Positions 49,877-61,200 are shown, numbered from the stretch's first letter. The stretch is DNA of 64,000 nt from Morella rubra (GCA_003952965.2 CM025851.1:33820689-33884688), one strand, 5' to 3'. Notes: generated from the sequence alone by a model not told the origin. Translations and numbers: made by a program.

Positions 49877-50387
49877 GACACCCACAAACATACACAAAGT
49901 TAGCGAGTTGAGACTAACGTTTTTGTACCTGCTGAACAGGAGTGTGTACCAGTGATATTATCGGATCAAGTAGAGTTGCCTTTCCAGAATGTCATTGACT
50001 ACACCCAGATTTCGATAAAATGGCCATCCACTCAAATTGGCCCCCAACTTTTGGACTACCTTGAATCTATACCAGGTAAAATTCAACATCTATTATATCT
50101 TCCGTTGCTTACTATACCCCTATTGTTTTATATCTCAAGTTTAGGTTGACTTGTCAGATGAAGATATAGAGAGGATCATTGCCCGTGGAAGGCAAATAAG
50201 ATGCCTATGGGTTTATGCTCCTGAATCAGACTCATGTTCAGCATTTCATGGAATTTTGTGGGAACTTCAGAGGAAAGTTAGGCAATTTCACCAGTCGGCT
50301 GAGACCTTCTGGCTGCACAACGGATCTATTGTAAATAGGAACTTGGTTGAATTCTCTAACTGGAAACCTCCCTTGCCTTTGCCGTGA
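46181..50387 (+). CDS. Exostosin-family glycosyltransferase (GT47)
   Basis: A probable Golgi type II membrane enzyme adding sugars to wall polysaccharide or glycoprotein; the substrate cannot be told from sequence. Eight exons: 46181-46543, 46934-47080, 47177-47241, 47465-47534, 48930-49148, 49700-49843, 49940-50075, 50158-50387; 457 aa. A single hydrophobic anchor lies at about 25-41 (VGSLLLVFTTFFLTRIL). The catalytic-domain blocks typical of exostosins follow in order: LFLKIYVYDED, EEADLFFVPGY, GGRDHIFVFPSGAGASLF, KDIIIPGN, YLANYLGRAQGKVGRLQL, NAKFCLAPRGESSWSLRYYESYFVECVPVILSDQVELPF. The C-terminus ends FSNWKPPLPLP. The start ATG opens the frame. The exon 6 donor is GTCTCT within a long CT microsatellite. 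Intron 4 is 1.4 kb. It is intact; I recognise the family but not the specific orthologue. Confidence 0.9.
49844..49876 (+). repeat. (CT)n microsatellite at the GT47 exon 6 donor
   Basis: A CT run of about 30 bases begins directly at the GT dinucleotide of intron 6, so the donor site is the first part of the repeat. Length changes here could affect splicing. Confidence 0.75.
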
Positions 50388-51509
50388 TCACTGTTGGCGA
50401 TTTTCCCTTTTCTTGTCTGTATCATTTCTTTACAGAAAGCTGTACCACATTGTCTCTTGATTGTGGTTGTTAGTGTTAGTTCTTTCGGCCAAGTTCCAGT
50501 ATGTCTCTGAATCGAGCAATTCCTTCCTTTTCGCTTTTCATCTTAAATCCATTTGTTATGTACAGAAATTGCAGGTTGATTCTCTTATGTTTTGCCCTAA
50601 GAGCAAAAAAGTTCTCCGATGTCGCTTTGCAAGCTTCTTTCACTGTCTCATTGGTGCCCTCTACTGCTTTCTTGCCCAGACTATTTTGCTTGTCACCATC
50701 ATGCTCTAGCATGGTGGAAGATAATTAGGTAAACTTGGATGTTTGTATCTGGAAGGTGCTTAGACACTATGAGGGGTGATTCTGCTTGTAATTGTTTCTC
50801 TCCAATGCTTACAGTTGCTTTGGTTTCTCCGTCTCGGTTAGGGGTTTTATTTCCAGATCAGAAAAAATGAGCTCTCTGGGACCGCTGGAAGTTTACTTAC
50901 AGGCCTGCTGTTGTTTTCAACGACTGAGCTTGGTTGGTGACGACGTTGATCTGAGAGAGGTAGATATAAATGTCACTGATAAAACAAATTTACAATTCCC
51001 AAGCGTGGTAAATATATCAATCCCATTAGCATAAATAACGAATTATGTAACAAAATTTACTTTCTTGAGGTTCTTCCAGATGGAAGATAATAGGTTCAAC
51101 AATTTACAGCGGACAGATTTACACGGTGGACAATCAATTGAAGTTCAACGGTAGCCGTTCATTTTTTGTTTTCTTTTCTAATCCACGTCCTAAAGGGCTG
51201 ACAACATACAGATAGAGGGATGGTTCCCGAAGCACGAACTCGAACAAAAACCAAAGGGAGATCTCCCATAAATCTGCCACGCGTCAGGCTAAAGATCATG
51301 GTATTATGCAGATAGAATCCAATTGTGCACGGTTTTGACACCACGTCCACAAATAACCAACTCCGCACGCCGTGAGAATCTCAACATCTACAAGATTTTC
51401 CCACGAAGCATTAGTTTGTTGTACGCAGTGAGTCTCAACTTTCGACTTCAAATCCGTGTTCTTGTATCCTCTGATATCATTTACCTACCTTTAAAGGGTT
51501 TTGGAGGAT
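50388..51509 (+). other. Intergenic DNA between GT47 and PPD4
   Basis: It holds the 3' UTR of the GT47 gene (a few hundred bases) and the PPD4 promoter and leader. An open stretch at 50461-50728 in two frames is probably 3' UTR. No other gene recognised. Confidence 0.45.
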
Positions 51510-52915
51510 ATGGGAACAACTTTATTTACTAGCTGCAGCTTTTCTTGGAGATGCCACCAGCAATTACTAATTCCTTCAAATCATTTGCTTGCTCAGTCTT
51601 CACTAGAAAATGGGATTGCTAGAGCAAAAGTTTCTCCTGATTCTGGAGATCAGAGTGGATTGCTTGATGGAGAAGTTGAGAAATGCTCAGGGGTGATGAA
51701 GAGGAGATCAGTTTTTATTTCTGGATTTTCTTTAATCTCTTCAGCAGTTTTGGGTTCTCCAAGAGAGGGGTTGGCCGTGGTAAAACAAGGTCCTTTAGCT
51801 GGCAGGATACCGGGTCTGTCTGAACCAGATCAACAAGGTTGGTTTTGGTTAGTTATTCATGTTGTTCAGTTCAACCTACTTCGCAAATTCTTGCCCTTTT
51901 GTTTTCCTTGGTTCTGTTTTTGTGTGACATTAGTCAAGTTCACCGGAAAACATATGCTCAGACAGGTTGGAGGACATACCGCAGGCCAGATGAGAAGTCT
52001 GGAGGGCATGGTGTTGGATGGAGTCCTATCATCCCCTACTCGTTTTCTGTTCCTCAGGATTGGGCAGAGGTAACAATACACAAAGAGAAACATGAGGCTT
52101 AACTCAGTGTTTGAGCTTGCATTTTTGCTGTGCATATTCATGTTGTCATTTTTCGCCCAAGTTCCCCGTCCATTTCTTTTTTTTTTTTTTCTTTTTTTTG
52201 CCTTTTCTTAGTTCTATAAATTACAGGTCCCAGTATCGATAGCAGATCTCGGTGGCACGGAAATTGATTTGAGATTTGCAAGCTCTAAGGAAGGTCGCCT
52301 ATTTGTGATTGTTGCTCCTGTTCTCAGATTCGCAGATGGTGCGTTCCCGACATAATTTTTTCTCATTTTCTAAGCGCAATCTGCATTGAAAGAACGTCTT
52401 TGGACGATTGCATGATATTTCGGCTCTGACTAGTGCTCAAATCTTTACGTGACAGCTTTCTGGAAATAATTTTCTGTGCCTTCTCTCTCTCAACGAAGTT
52501 CTCACGTCTTTGTTGTGCTTTGTCTATTATATGTATAGGTCTTGGCGACGATGCTAAGATTGAACTAATCGGAACTCCGGAGAAAGTGATTAATGCATTT
52601 GGACCAGAGGTGATTGGGGAAAATGTAGAAGGGAAGGTTATAAGCATGAATGTAGCAGAACATGCAGGGAGGACATATTACCAGTTTGAATTAGAGCCGC
52701 CCCATGCTCTTATCACAGCAACTGCAGCTGGAAATCGGCTCTACTTGTTTAATATAACTGCAAATGGTAGGGATACTGAAGCCTACTTCAACATGGTTCA
52801 CAATAAACCAAGGCAAAGTAGTCATATTTTTTTACTCTTTACTTTTGTAGGTCTTCAATGGAAGAGGCACTACAGCAATCTGAAAAGGATAGCGGATTCT
52901 TTCCGTGTTATCTAG
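51510..52915 (+). CDS. PPD4: PsbP domain-containing protein 4, chloroplast thylakoid lumen
   Basis: A PsbP-superfamily protein of the thylakoid lumen; its precise role is not established. Five exons: 51510-51837, 51966-52069, 52227-52338, 52539-52766, 52851-52915; 278 aa. Residues 1 to about 60 are a Ser-rich, basic chloroplast transit peptide. KRRSVFISGFSLISSAVLG (64-82) is a twin-arginine lumen-targeting signal. The mature protein begins near 90-100 (LAGRIPGLSEPDQQGWRTYRRPDEKSGGHGVGWSPI in sections across the exon junction) and contains the PsbP fold (IPYSFSVPQDWAEVPVSIAD, LGGTEIDLRFASSKEGRL, YYQFELEPPHALITATAAG), ending GLQWKRHYSNLKRIADSFRVI. The match to Arabidopsis PPD4 (thylakoid lumenal 29.8 kDa protein) is strong from memory. 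The ATG at 51510 gives a proper transit peptide. No damage is visible. Confidence 0.93.
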
Positions 52916-53298
52916 GAGAAAAACCACGCCCATTCTTTAGTTTCTGTTCTGCAATTTTATACTGATCGAAGGAAAAAGAAAAAGCTCAAAATTAACAAAC
53001 AGCTAAATGTTTTGCTGGAAAATTGAGTGCAACTTTGTTCTGTATATCTGGTGCATAACACACTATTCTGAAAAGATCTCTGGACACAGCTACTTAGGAG
53101 TTTGAAGTGAAATAATAGAAATTGAAGGCCACCCTTCCCGCTTTGAACATGCCCCAACCTTCAGGGCTCAGCCCTTTTGGTAACCATAAAAGTTCATAGT
53201 CGGCCACCGAGCACTTCTCTGCATAGCAGATCTTCGTGCTGGGAGTTGGTGCTTGAATCAGACTGAAAAGCAGACTGCGTTAGTTAACAAAGTTCCAT

Positions 53299-53900
53299 TT
53301 TTTTTTTTAATATCAGAAGAACCTCCTTCATTGAAACTAAGCAGGTGTTACAATTCAAGGAGGGTCAGTGCGCTCGTATAGCCATACTAGTGTTCCAAAA
53401 TGCACGGGAATACGGGGTAGCCTCCGAAATCTATTCTAGTGGCGGCCCAACAGCGATTTGGTGCTCTTTGTTGTGGGCGTTCCTCTTTGCATGTTTCACC
53501 TTCGATTGGTTCATACAATGCAATTCTGCGTTGATCTTTGTTACCCATTCATGGATCTTCCAGTGCACTCTATTCGGGTAGCTATTGTTGCTTCAACAAC
53601 CTGTAGGGAATCACTTTCCAATATAATGTCTCTAAATCCTCTTCTTTTTGCTTCCACTACACCTGTGTACGCCGCTTGTGCTTCTCCCTCTACTGACTCG
53701 CATACATCCATCTTCTTTGTTGTTCCCACTTTAACCTCTCCCGTGTGGTCTCTAATGACTACTCCTGACACGGCAAGGGAGCTCCTGATTGCAACATCGA
53801 CGTTAACTTTCATGGAATGTTGGGGTGGCGGTTGCCAAGTAGCCATTGGTTGGTCCTTTTGCTTTTGTGATGATAGAGGGCCCGGTTACGCGTAGCTTGA
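53299..53900 (-). pseudogene. LINE 3' fragment with RNase H remnant
   Basis: The minus-strand frame at 53846-53541 reads WQPPPQHSMKVNVDVAIRSS...GVVIRDHTGEV...CESVEGEAQAAYTGVVEAKRRGF, then ILESDSLQVVEATI. This is the RVT_3 RNase H domain at the end of plant LINE ORF2, with the catalytic Asp in VNVD, Glu in EAQAAY and Asp in ESDSL. A T-run at 53299-53309 on the plus strand marks the poly(A) end. Upstream RT sequence is absent, so it is a 5'-truncated insertion between PPD4 and the PPR gene. Confidence 0.75.
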
Positions 53901-54081
53901 CACGCAACAAACTGCAAGCCAACATGGTTTAGGAGCCTTGGGCTAACGCACAACAGGTGCTACTAAAACATGTTATTTACACATGCCTGCTGGGGCAAGT
54001 CCGCTTCAGGCTTACCTAAAGTCCGCTTCAAGCTGTGATCCAACATGTGCGGTTACATTCCAGTGTAGATCTATGCTTTAT

Positions 54082-55752
54082 CTAGTACAAAGCTGAAAGG
54101 CGCTTCTTTGTGCTGCTGGGTATAATACAACTGCACCCTGGTGTCTTTTCTAAGCCTTCACTAAGCATGGCCATCCTTATCCTCTGAGCTTTCTCCCAGC
54201 CGTCTGAAGCAGCATAAATATGTGACAGAAGAATGTAAACTGAATCATTAGTAGTCACCGAGCTCAAATCAAGAGTACTCTCTTTCACTATCTCTACTGT
54301 CATTTCCCTGTCCAGATAATTCCAACAAGCTCCCAGCATAGCTGTCCAAACTGTGTCATTTGGTTTCATTGGCATGCTCTTGATTAAATCATAAGCCTCT
54401 TTCAATCTCCCTGCTCTCCCCAAGAGATCAACTAAGCACCCATAGTGCTTGATTCCTACTTTCAAGCCATACTTCTCCATCTTGGAGAATATTTCAATAC
54501 CTTTGTTCACAAACCCCCCATGTGAGCATGCCGAGAGAACAGAGAGAAAGGTTATATAATCCGGCCTTTTGTTTGAACTTTCCATCCTGCCAAAAAACTC
54601 AAGAGCCTCTTTGCATTGTCCATGAGTGGCATAACCTGAGATCATTGCATTCCAACAGGTAGTGTTTTTCTCAGTAATCCTTTCAAAAACCGACCTTGCA
54701 ATGGCTAATTCCCCACATTTTGCATACATGTCCACCAATCCGTTTAAAACAAACACATTGGCTGGTATGCTTTTACGATGTATCATACAGTGGATTTCTT
54801 TACCAGCATCCAACAGTACCAACTGAGCACAAGCAGACAGAACACTCGCAATGGTGACTTCATCTGGCTCAAATGCGTCAGCTCGCATTTTACGAAATGC
54901 TTCCAGAGCTTCCTCACAAAACCCATTCTGCACATACCCGGTAATCAATGTATTCCAATTCACCAAATTCCGGTCTGGAATTTTGTCAAAAATGGCCTTG
55001 GCTTCCTTCACATCACCCTTCTTGCAGTAGCCATAAATCATAGATGACCAAGCAAAGAAATTCCGCAGTGGCATTTCTTCAAAAACTTCTCTTGCAGTCT
55101 CTATTTCCCCATTTCTCGTGTAGCCATCAACCATCACAGTCCAAGTCACCACGTTCTTCAACTCAGCAGGAACCCTGTTGAACAATTGCCTCGCAGTAAT
55201 TGTATCTCCACACTTCGCGAATCCATCGATCATTTCAATCCAAGTCACAGCATTTCTCATCGACATCTCTTCAAATAGAACTGAAGCGGATATTGTATCT
55301 TCGTTCCTCAAGTACCCACCAATCATCGCATTCCATGTCACAACATTTCTCGCAGGCATGTAATCAAACACTTTACGTGAATCAACCACATTGCCACACT
55401 TTGCATACATATCAAGCAATGAGGTCCCAATCATAACCTCACAATCAACTCCGGCCTTGACCGACTCGGCGTGCAAAGCTTTCCCAAAACTATGGGAGGA
55501 AAGAAAAGCACAAGCCTTGAAAACTAAAGGCACTACTACACCCAAATGGTGAAGTCCGGTACGACGAATTTGGGTATACGCAAGAAGCGCTTCTCTTGGT
55601 GACCCTCTAGATATGTAACTCCTTATGAGGTAAAACCATTTAGACAAACCTTGATTATGGCGATTTTGGTGCTGGTCTATAAGGGTTTGTGACTGAGGGT
55701 AGACTTGGTAATGAGTGATCACTTGTGGGTTCTGGGACGAAGTAATTGTCAT
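54082..55752 (-). CDS. Pentatricopeptide repeat protein (PLS class, E-type)
   Basis: PPR proteins bind organellar RNA in a sequence-specific way; PLS-class proteins with E motifs usually direct C-to-U editing in chloroplasts or mitochondria. One exon, 556 aa, no introns, as is usual for the family. From about residue 100 there is a continuous array of about a dozen PPR motifs: recurrent MYAKCGN(V/E)..A(R)KVF, NVVTWNAMIGGY, NAVTWIEMIDGF, NFFAWSSMIYGYCK, NLVNWNTLITGYVQNG, TTCWNAMISGYATHGQCKEALEFF. An E-type tail follows (KHYGCLVDLLGRAGRLKEAYDLIKSMPMKPNDTVWTAMLGAC ... GLEKTPGCSCI, in sections). No DYW deaminase domain is present, so editing would need a partner. The N-terminal 50 residues are Gln/Ser-rich and may be a targeting peptide. 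It shares a 151-bp upstream region with the next PPR gene. It resembles At3g21470 as I recall; the target RNA is unknown. Confidence 0.93.
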   Translation of the reverse strand: MTITSSQNPQVITHYQVYPQSQTLIDQHQNRHNQGLSKWFYLIRSYISRGSPREALLAYTQIRRTGLHHLGVVVPLVFKACAFLSSHSFGKALHAESVKAGVDCEVMIGTSLLDMYAKCGNVVDSRKVFDYMPARNVVTWNAMIGGYLRNEDTISASVLFEEMSMRNAVTWIEMIDGFAKCGDTITARQLFNRVPAELKNVVTWTVMVDGYTRNGEIETAREVFEEMPLRNFFAWSSMIYGYCKKGDVKEAKAIFDKIPDRNLVNWNTLITGYVQNGFCEEALEAFRKMRADAFEPDEVTIASVLSACAQLVLLDAGKEIHCMIHRKSIPANVFVLNGLVDMYAKCGELAIARSVFERITEKNTTCWNAMISGYATHGQCKEALEFFGRMESSNKRPDYITFLSVLSACSHGGFVNKGIEIFSKMEKYGLKVGIKHYGCLVDLLGRAGRLKEAYDLIKSMPMKPNDTVWTAMLGACWNYLDREMTVEIVKESTLDLSSVTTNDSVYILLSHIYAASDGWEKAQRIRMAMLSEGLEKTPGCSCIIPSSTKKRLSALY

Positions 55753-55903
55753 TTCAAGTCTCTTATTTGTTGGAATCGGCTAAGAGGGGTTTTTGTCTCT
55801 CAACTCTTCAGAGATGTCCCATAAACTTTCACTGGAATGACACAAATACCCCTCCGTCTAGATTCTCCCTCTATGGCCCGACTAGAATAACGGTCTTTTA
55901 ATA
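55753..55903. promoter_or_regulatory. Shared 151-bp region between divergent PPR genes
   Basis: The start codons of two oppositely oriented PPR genes are only 151 bp apart, so both leaders and a bidirectional promoter must fit here or overlap the genes. No clear TATA box is visible in either direction. Confidence 0.6.
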
Positions 55904-57733
55904 ATGGAGCCGAGAATGCTGACACTCTTGCAAAACTGTAAAACTACAAGAGAATTTAAGCAAATCCATCTCCAGGTTCTCATGAATGGCGTTCGTTGTA
56001 GTGGTTTTGTACTACCTAAGCTTATCACTCTTGCCTCGGAAGTTGTTTCACTTGATTATGCCGTTCATATACTTGGAAATTCCCGGTATCCCAATGTAAT
56101 TTCCTATAACAGTTTAATCAAATGCTTTATTGGAAAGACCCGTAAAGGTGCATTGAGTATTTACGATCGAATGAAGGCATCGACAATTGCACCGAATAGT
56201 TTTACCTTTACTTTTCTTCTGAGGTGTTTTGAACCGTTGGAAGCTCTAGGAGATGGTAGAGTAGTTCATGGTGATATTGTGAAGCTGGGATTCGTTTCCA
56301 GTGTTTTTGTTCAGAATACCCTTCTCGATTTCTATGCGAAATGTGGTAAGAATTTGGATTTGGCTCGTAGGGTGTTCGGGGAAATGCCTGAAAGAGATAT
56401 TGTCTCGTGGAATTCAATGATTGGTGCGTACTTTGCCCATGGGGAGACAGAATCTGCTGTTGGGATGTTTGATTCGATGTCTGAGAGGAACATTGTGACG
56501 TGGAATTCTGTAATTTCTGGGCTTTCTAAGGCTCAAAATATGGAGTTGGCTCGTACAATCTTTGATAGCATGCCAGAGAGAAATGAGGTTTCCTGGAATT
56601 GCATGATTTCTGGCTATATACGGTTGGGTGATATTGAGTCCGCACAGTGTATTTTTAATCAGATGTCAGCAAGAACCGTTGTTTCTTGGACGGCTATGAT
56701 CTCGGGATACACTATGATTGGTAATCTGGAATCTGCATGGAACATTTTTTATCAGATGCCAGTTAAGAACACCGTCTCTTGGAATGCTATGATTACTGGT
56801 TATGTTCATAACCATGAGTTTGATAGAGCTCTTTATGTGTTTCACCAGATGTTAATTGATGGCAAGTGCAGGCCTGATGAGACTACCTTGGTAACCATAC
56901 TCTCAGCCTGTTCTCACTTGGGGTCTCTTGAACATGGCAAATGGATTGATTCTTATATTAAGAGAAAGAAGTTAGACTTGTCCATTCCTTTAGGCAATGC
57001 TCTGATGGACATTTTTGCAAAATGTGGAGATGTAGAAAATGCAAAAGCAGTTTTTGATAAGATGGAGAAAAAATGTGTAATTACATGGACAACGATGATC
57101 TCAGGCCTAGCTGTTAATGGTCAGTGTAAAGAAGCACTGGGTTTCTTCGATAGGATGTGTGTAGAAGGAATTAAGCCAGATGATGTCATCTTCATTGTTG
57201 TTCTATCAGCTTGCACACATGGAGGGCTGGTGGAAGAAGGTAAAATGGTATTTGACCAGATGGTGCAGAAGTTTGACATTGTACCCCGAATTGAGCATTA
57301 TGGTTGCATGGTTGATCTGCTGGGTCGATCAGGAAGGTTAGAAGAAGCACTAAGATTCATCGAAGACATGCATTTGGAGCCAAATGCCGTCATTTGGGCG
57401 ACTCTGCTGGGGTCTTGCAAGATTCATGGAGAAGGGGATATGTTAGAGTTTGTAACCAGAAAGATTATGGAGCTGGAGCCTTCAAATCCTAGCTATCTGA
57501 CGCTGATTTCGAATGTGAGTGCATCAATGGGGCAGTGGAAAGATGCTTTGATCTCTAGGGTAGCAATGAGACAGCAGGGTATGGAAAAAGTTCCTGGTTG
57601 TAGCTCAATCCAAGTAGGGGATAAGGTCCACCAGTTTATAGCCAGAGATACCAATCATGAGCAAAGAAAAGATATCTATGACCTTCTATGTTGTTTAGAT
57701 GGACACTTGAAAGCAGTAAACGATGGATCATGA
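55904..57733 (+). CDS. Pentatricopeptide repeat protein (PLS class, E-type)
   Basis: A second intronless PPR gene, 609 aa, on the opposite strand from its neighbour. It probably acts on organellar RNA. The N-terminus MEPRMLTLLQNCKTTREFKQIHLQVLMNG is the common start of PLS proteins. About 13 motifs follow, including VSWNSMIGAYFAHGETESAVGMF, IVTWNSVISGLSKAQN, VSWNCMISGYIRLGDIESAQ, VVSWTAMISGYTMIGNLESA, VSWNAMITGYVHNHEFDRAL and a KKCVITWTTMISGLAVNGQCKEAL repeat, read here in parts. The tail has E and E+ motifs (HYGCMVDLLGRSGRLEEAL, VPGCSSIQVGDKVHQFIARD) and stops before any DYW domain. The first ATG of the open frame fits. It is not a tandem duplicate of the neighbour: their repeats align only at family level. 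The specific target is not identifiable by eye. Confidence 0.93.
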   Translation: MEPRMLTLLQNCKTTREFKQIHLQVLMNGVRCSGFVLPKLITLASEVVSLDYAVHILGNSRYPNVISYNSLIKCFIGKTRKGALSIYDRMKASTIAPNSFTFTFLLRCFEPLEALGDGRVVHGDIVKLGFVSSVFVQNTLLDFYAKCGKNLDLARRVFGEMPERDIVSWNSMIGAYFAHGETESAVGMFDSMSERNIVTWNSVISGLSKAQNMELARTIFDSMPERNEVSWNCMISGYIRLGDIESAQCIFNQMSARTVVSWTAMISGYTMIGNLESAWNIFYQMPVKNTVSWNAMITGYVHNHEFDRALYVFHQMLIDGKCRPDETTLVTILSACSHLGSLEHGKWIDSYIKRKKLDLSIPLGNALMDIFAKCGDVENAKAVFDKMEKKCVITWTTMISGLAVNGQCKEALGFFDRMCVEGIKPDDVIFIVVLSACTHGGLVEEGKMVFDQMVQKFDIVPRIEHYGCMVDLLGRSGRLEEALRFIEDMHLEPNAVIWATLLGSCKIHGEGDMLEFVTRKIMELEPSNPSYLTLISNVSASMGQWKDALISRVAMRQQGMEKVPGCSSIQVGDKVHQFIARDTNHEQRKDIYDLLCCLDGHLKAVNDGS

Positions 57734-60059
57734 GAAAAATTACACAATATATAATCATTGTCACTAGAAGCAATTACTTCCCGGGTAGAATGCACTATGA
57801 GAGAGTAGCGTATTGAAACATCACAACCTACTTGGGAAGAAAAAAATACATTTTCTCTCAAGTCTCAGAGGAAACTTTCCCTCTAAACTCTCTGTCCCGA
57901 TTGATTCCAGGAAAAAGGCTCCTTGTAGGATCCGTGAGATTAGCAGGTATTTGAGGTTTGCGGTAACATGAATTGGTTTTTTGCTTCCCATGTCATGCTT
58001 CTTTTTTATTTTCTTTGGTGACATGAATGGATGTTCCGCATAGCTTTTGGAAGTTTATAAACTCAAGGGCCTCTAGGCTAAGTGGTCCCATAAGATCTGT
58101 TACGTGTGTGAATTCAAAGAAACGTGAAGTTGGTTTTCAATATTGCCTTTAATGCAATGTTTCTTGATAAGGGAAAGTTCACTTTTTCTAAAGTGAACGA
58201 CAAGCTGCAATTTGCAATTTGTCGAAGACTTTACATATTTTACATTTATGAACAATAAATGCATGTCATACGTACGTTGAATTTCAACTTTCCCTTATGG
58301 GCTATAGCCGTCCTACAACCGCAGAGCGTGACTTTGTATTTATGAAAATGCACGCGAAAACTTCGTTCGAAAATTATAAAAAGAAAAGAGTTGCTTTAAA
58401 GAAAGAAGCGGAGAAATCCCAATAGAAAGAGACAAGAAAAAAGAGTCGCATAATATTAAGAAAGCTTTGTTGTTATCTCTTTTGTGTGTGAAGAAATTGG
58501 ATGTATCGAGGTTTTGGGTTTGAGTGTTGTGTTATCACTATATATATTCCACATTTTTTTATAGTGAATTTCTCTCTCAATTTCCGTCAGTGGACGTAGG
58601 CTTCAAAGCTGAACCACTTAAATCTTGATATCTTTTATGATTGTTGATTTTATTCTTATTTCTCTATTTTGATGATCTGAATATTTATTCTTATCACAAC
58701 AAGATCAATTGTCCAATCAATTACCAAAGCTTCAAAGCATCTTAAGCGACAGGCCAGTGGACCTGAACCTATTATTAGCTTGTCTTAATTCTGGCTGAAG
58801 AACCAGAGGCCCATTATGCTAAACCTACTTTTTTTTGTAACCCCTAAACTTGGTTGTTGTTGGGCCGGGAAACTGCAAATTCGATCACAGCGACTCCAAA
58901 CAAAAAAGAGATCGCGATTCCTAGGGAAAAAGGGCAAAATATAAAGTAGATATATCCATCGCCAAAAAATGAAATGGTGTACTGTGTGGACTCCTCACGC
59001 TGGCAACAAGTCATTTGCCACATGAGCCAGGGAGTATGCGGCTGGTGAGGGATGGCGTGGCAGAGCAGAAGCGGAAGGCGTCGACTTCAGAGCACATGAA
59101 CTACGAGCTCGGCCACAAAGACCTTAGTTACATACTTTAAAAAAAATTAGATTTTTGCGTAAAGTTGACAGGCCAACGAGCAGAGGGCCAATTGGCCATA
59201 AAGATTTTCATAAAGGACAACTAACCCACAGATGGCAACAAACTGATACAATCAACGGAAAAGGAAAGCCGACAGTGGAAAGAGAAGGCAAAAGTGGTAA
59301 GTTGACTAAGGGGGTTCGGCACAAGGAGAAAATGGTCGTGTGTGCGTGAGGTGCATTTGACGCTTAGGTCGGTCGACTCCCAGTTGGGGCTGACCGAAGC
59401 GCATGAAGATAAGGGCGGGTGTGTAAGATCACCTGAAGGCACGCCCTTATCAAAATCAGGAATAATGAGACACTTGTTTTTCTCTTGAATTCCTAGTGAG
59501 GTAGCTTTTAGAGCTCTTGGTGCCATTTAAGACTTTTGGGCAAGGATTCTGGTTCCATGCGAAATAAAATTCAAGACTTTTTCCATCGTGAGTGTTTTAA
59601 TCAACAGCGTCTGTCAATGAATTATTGTCAGAATCACTTCTGCCGGTAAAATTCGTGTGAAGTATTAGAAGGGCACATGGCCATAATATTGTTACAGTGA
59701 TCATCGAATCTCATGGTGCGTTATCGCATAGTTTGGTGTTTCCTGGCCCTTTGTGCGTGCGTGTATTAGCTAGGAGTACTGCCTTATCTGCATACTGTAT
59801 TTGATGCAAAGAGACTATATATATATATTATTAATCCTTCAATGGAGAATAATTTGCACTTACAGCGGTTGCCAATGATTCATATATTCTACCCATATAT
59901 GTGGCAATATGTCTCTGAGTACTGCAGTCATACGTAACAATTTATATTTGACGTACAGAGCCAAGCGACCATGCAAATAGTAAGGATGGAGCCTGGAGGA
60001 ACAGAGTAAAATATATTCTGTCTTCTTATGTTGTCTTCTAATAGACCCGGCTCAGATGG
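57734..60059. other. Gene-free region downstream of the PPR genes
   Basis: The first ~250 bases are probably PPR 3' UTR. Beyond that I find only short chance frames, a TATATA run at 59817-59828 and AT-rich intergenic DNA. Confidence 0.45.
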
Positions 60060-61200
60060 TCGAAAGAGCCATTTCGGCATTTTTCTACTATGCTATCATT
60101 TATTCATTTATCTCCCATCCTATTTTGCAAATCAGTCTTAATAATCTTCATTGCAGAAAACACTCTTTCAACGGTTGCAGTCGCAACTGGTAAGACCAAT
60201 GTAACTCAATAAGGATAAACCAAATGGAAATAAATATTCTTTTTTCCAACCATCTTCATAGCAAGACCTCCAATATCTTGAATCTCAGAAAAATCATCAT
60301 TGCTTCTAATATCTTGAATATAAGTCTGAAGCTGATCTCTAAGTAGTATAAGTTCAATTGCTGAGAAATCATCTGGATAAAATTGAGCAAGACGATATAA
60401 CTTAGCATGATCAAATGCTTGAATGAGTTTTTGGATCAAGACATGCTATGCAAAGAAGTAATTCCGTACTTGCTTCTGTGAAACGATTATCCATCTCTTG
60501 AATGATCAAATCAATAACTTGGCAAAACACTTTCACACGAAAATGATGGAAATAAGTAATAGTTTACCCTCCATGCCTCAAACGATTACGAGTTAGTATA
60601 ATATCTTCCATATTCGGCACACTAATATTATCACAAAAAGTTTTGACTTCTTCCAAAAATCCATCCCATTCTATCTCCTCAATTCTTGCAACTGTTCTTC
60701 ACAACTCCAACCAAACTCATAGCATTAACAATGTCTTGATCTTTTCGTTGTAAGGCCTGTGACAATTCGTTTAATTCCATTATATTCCTCAACAAATGCA
60801 TAATGAATACAAACTCAAAATTTTTCATCTTATCCATCAAACTCATAGCCATGGATCTTTGTTCTGGGAGAGTAATTCCTCTTTTATGTGTTCAAGCACT
60901 TCCAATACTGATGACCACATAGTGAAGAGACGGATTATTGTAAGGTGGTATGAACCCCAACGAGTGTCACCTACAATATTATAGGAATTATAAAACTATA
61001 AACAAAGAAAAAAAACTAAATAGTCTATTAATATTATAATGAAATATAGTAATAACCTGGTCGTGTGAGACTGGTTTCTTGATTTTTGCCCCTTCCACTA
61101 GATTTCTCTCCATTCTCTAACTGCTCCACTATTTTCTCATGTTGGGATTGCCGAAGAATATCTTTCATTTTCTCTTGGCTTTGGTTCTCTCGACTACATC
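60060..61200 (-). pseudogene. Decayed hAT transposase (ZMYM1-like class)
   Basis: On the minus strand the order of conserved pieces is that of plant 'zinc finger MYM-type protein 1-like' hAT transposases: KNQETSLTRPG (about 61065), GDTRWGSYHLTIIRLFTMWSSVLEVLE (about 60970-60890, read in parts), WDGFLEEVKTFCDN (about 60670), then DHAKLYRLAQFYPDDFSAIEL...LQTYIQDIRSNDDF (60410-60290), then the C-terminal dimerisation segment LVLPVATATVERVFSAMKII...LQNRMGDK (60190-60107). Stops interrupt it after DPWL and after MGDK, where a Trp is usual, and an intron-like gap lies between PG and DTRWG. It cannot encode a full transposase. I found no terminal inverted repeats or 8-bp duplication by eye. Confidence 0.75.

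Noticed and set aside
53458..53895. 145-codon plus-strand open frame
   Set aside because: Antisense of the LINE RNase H fragment.
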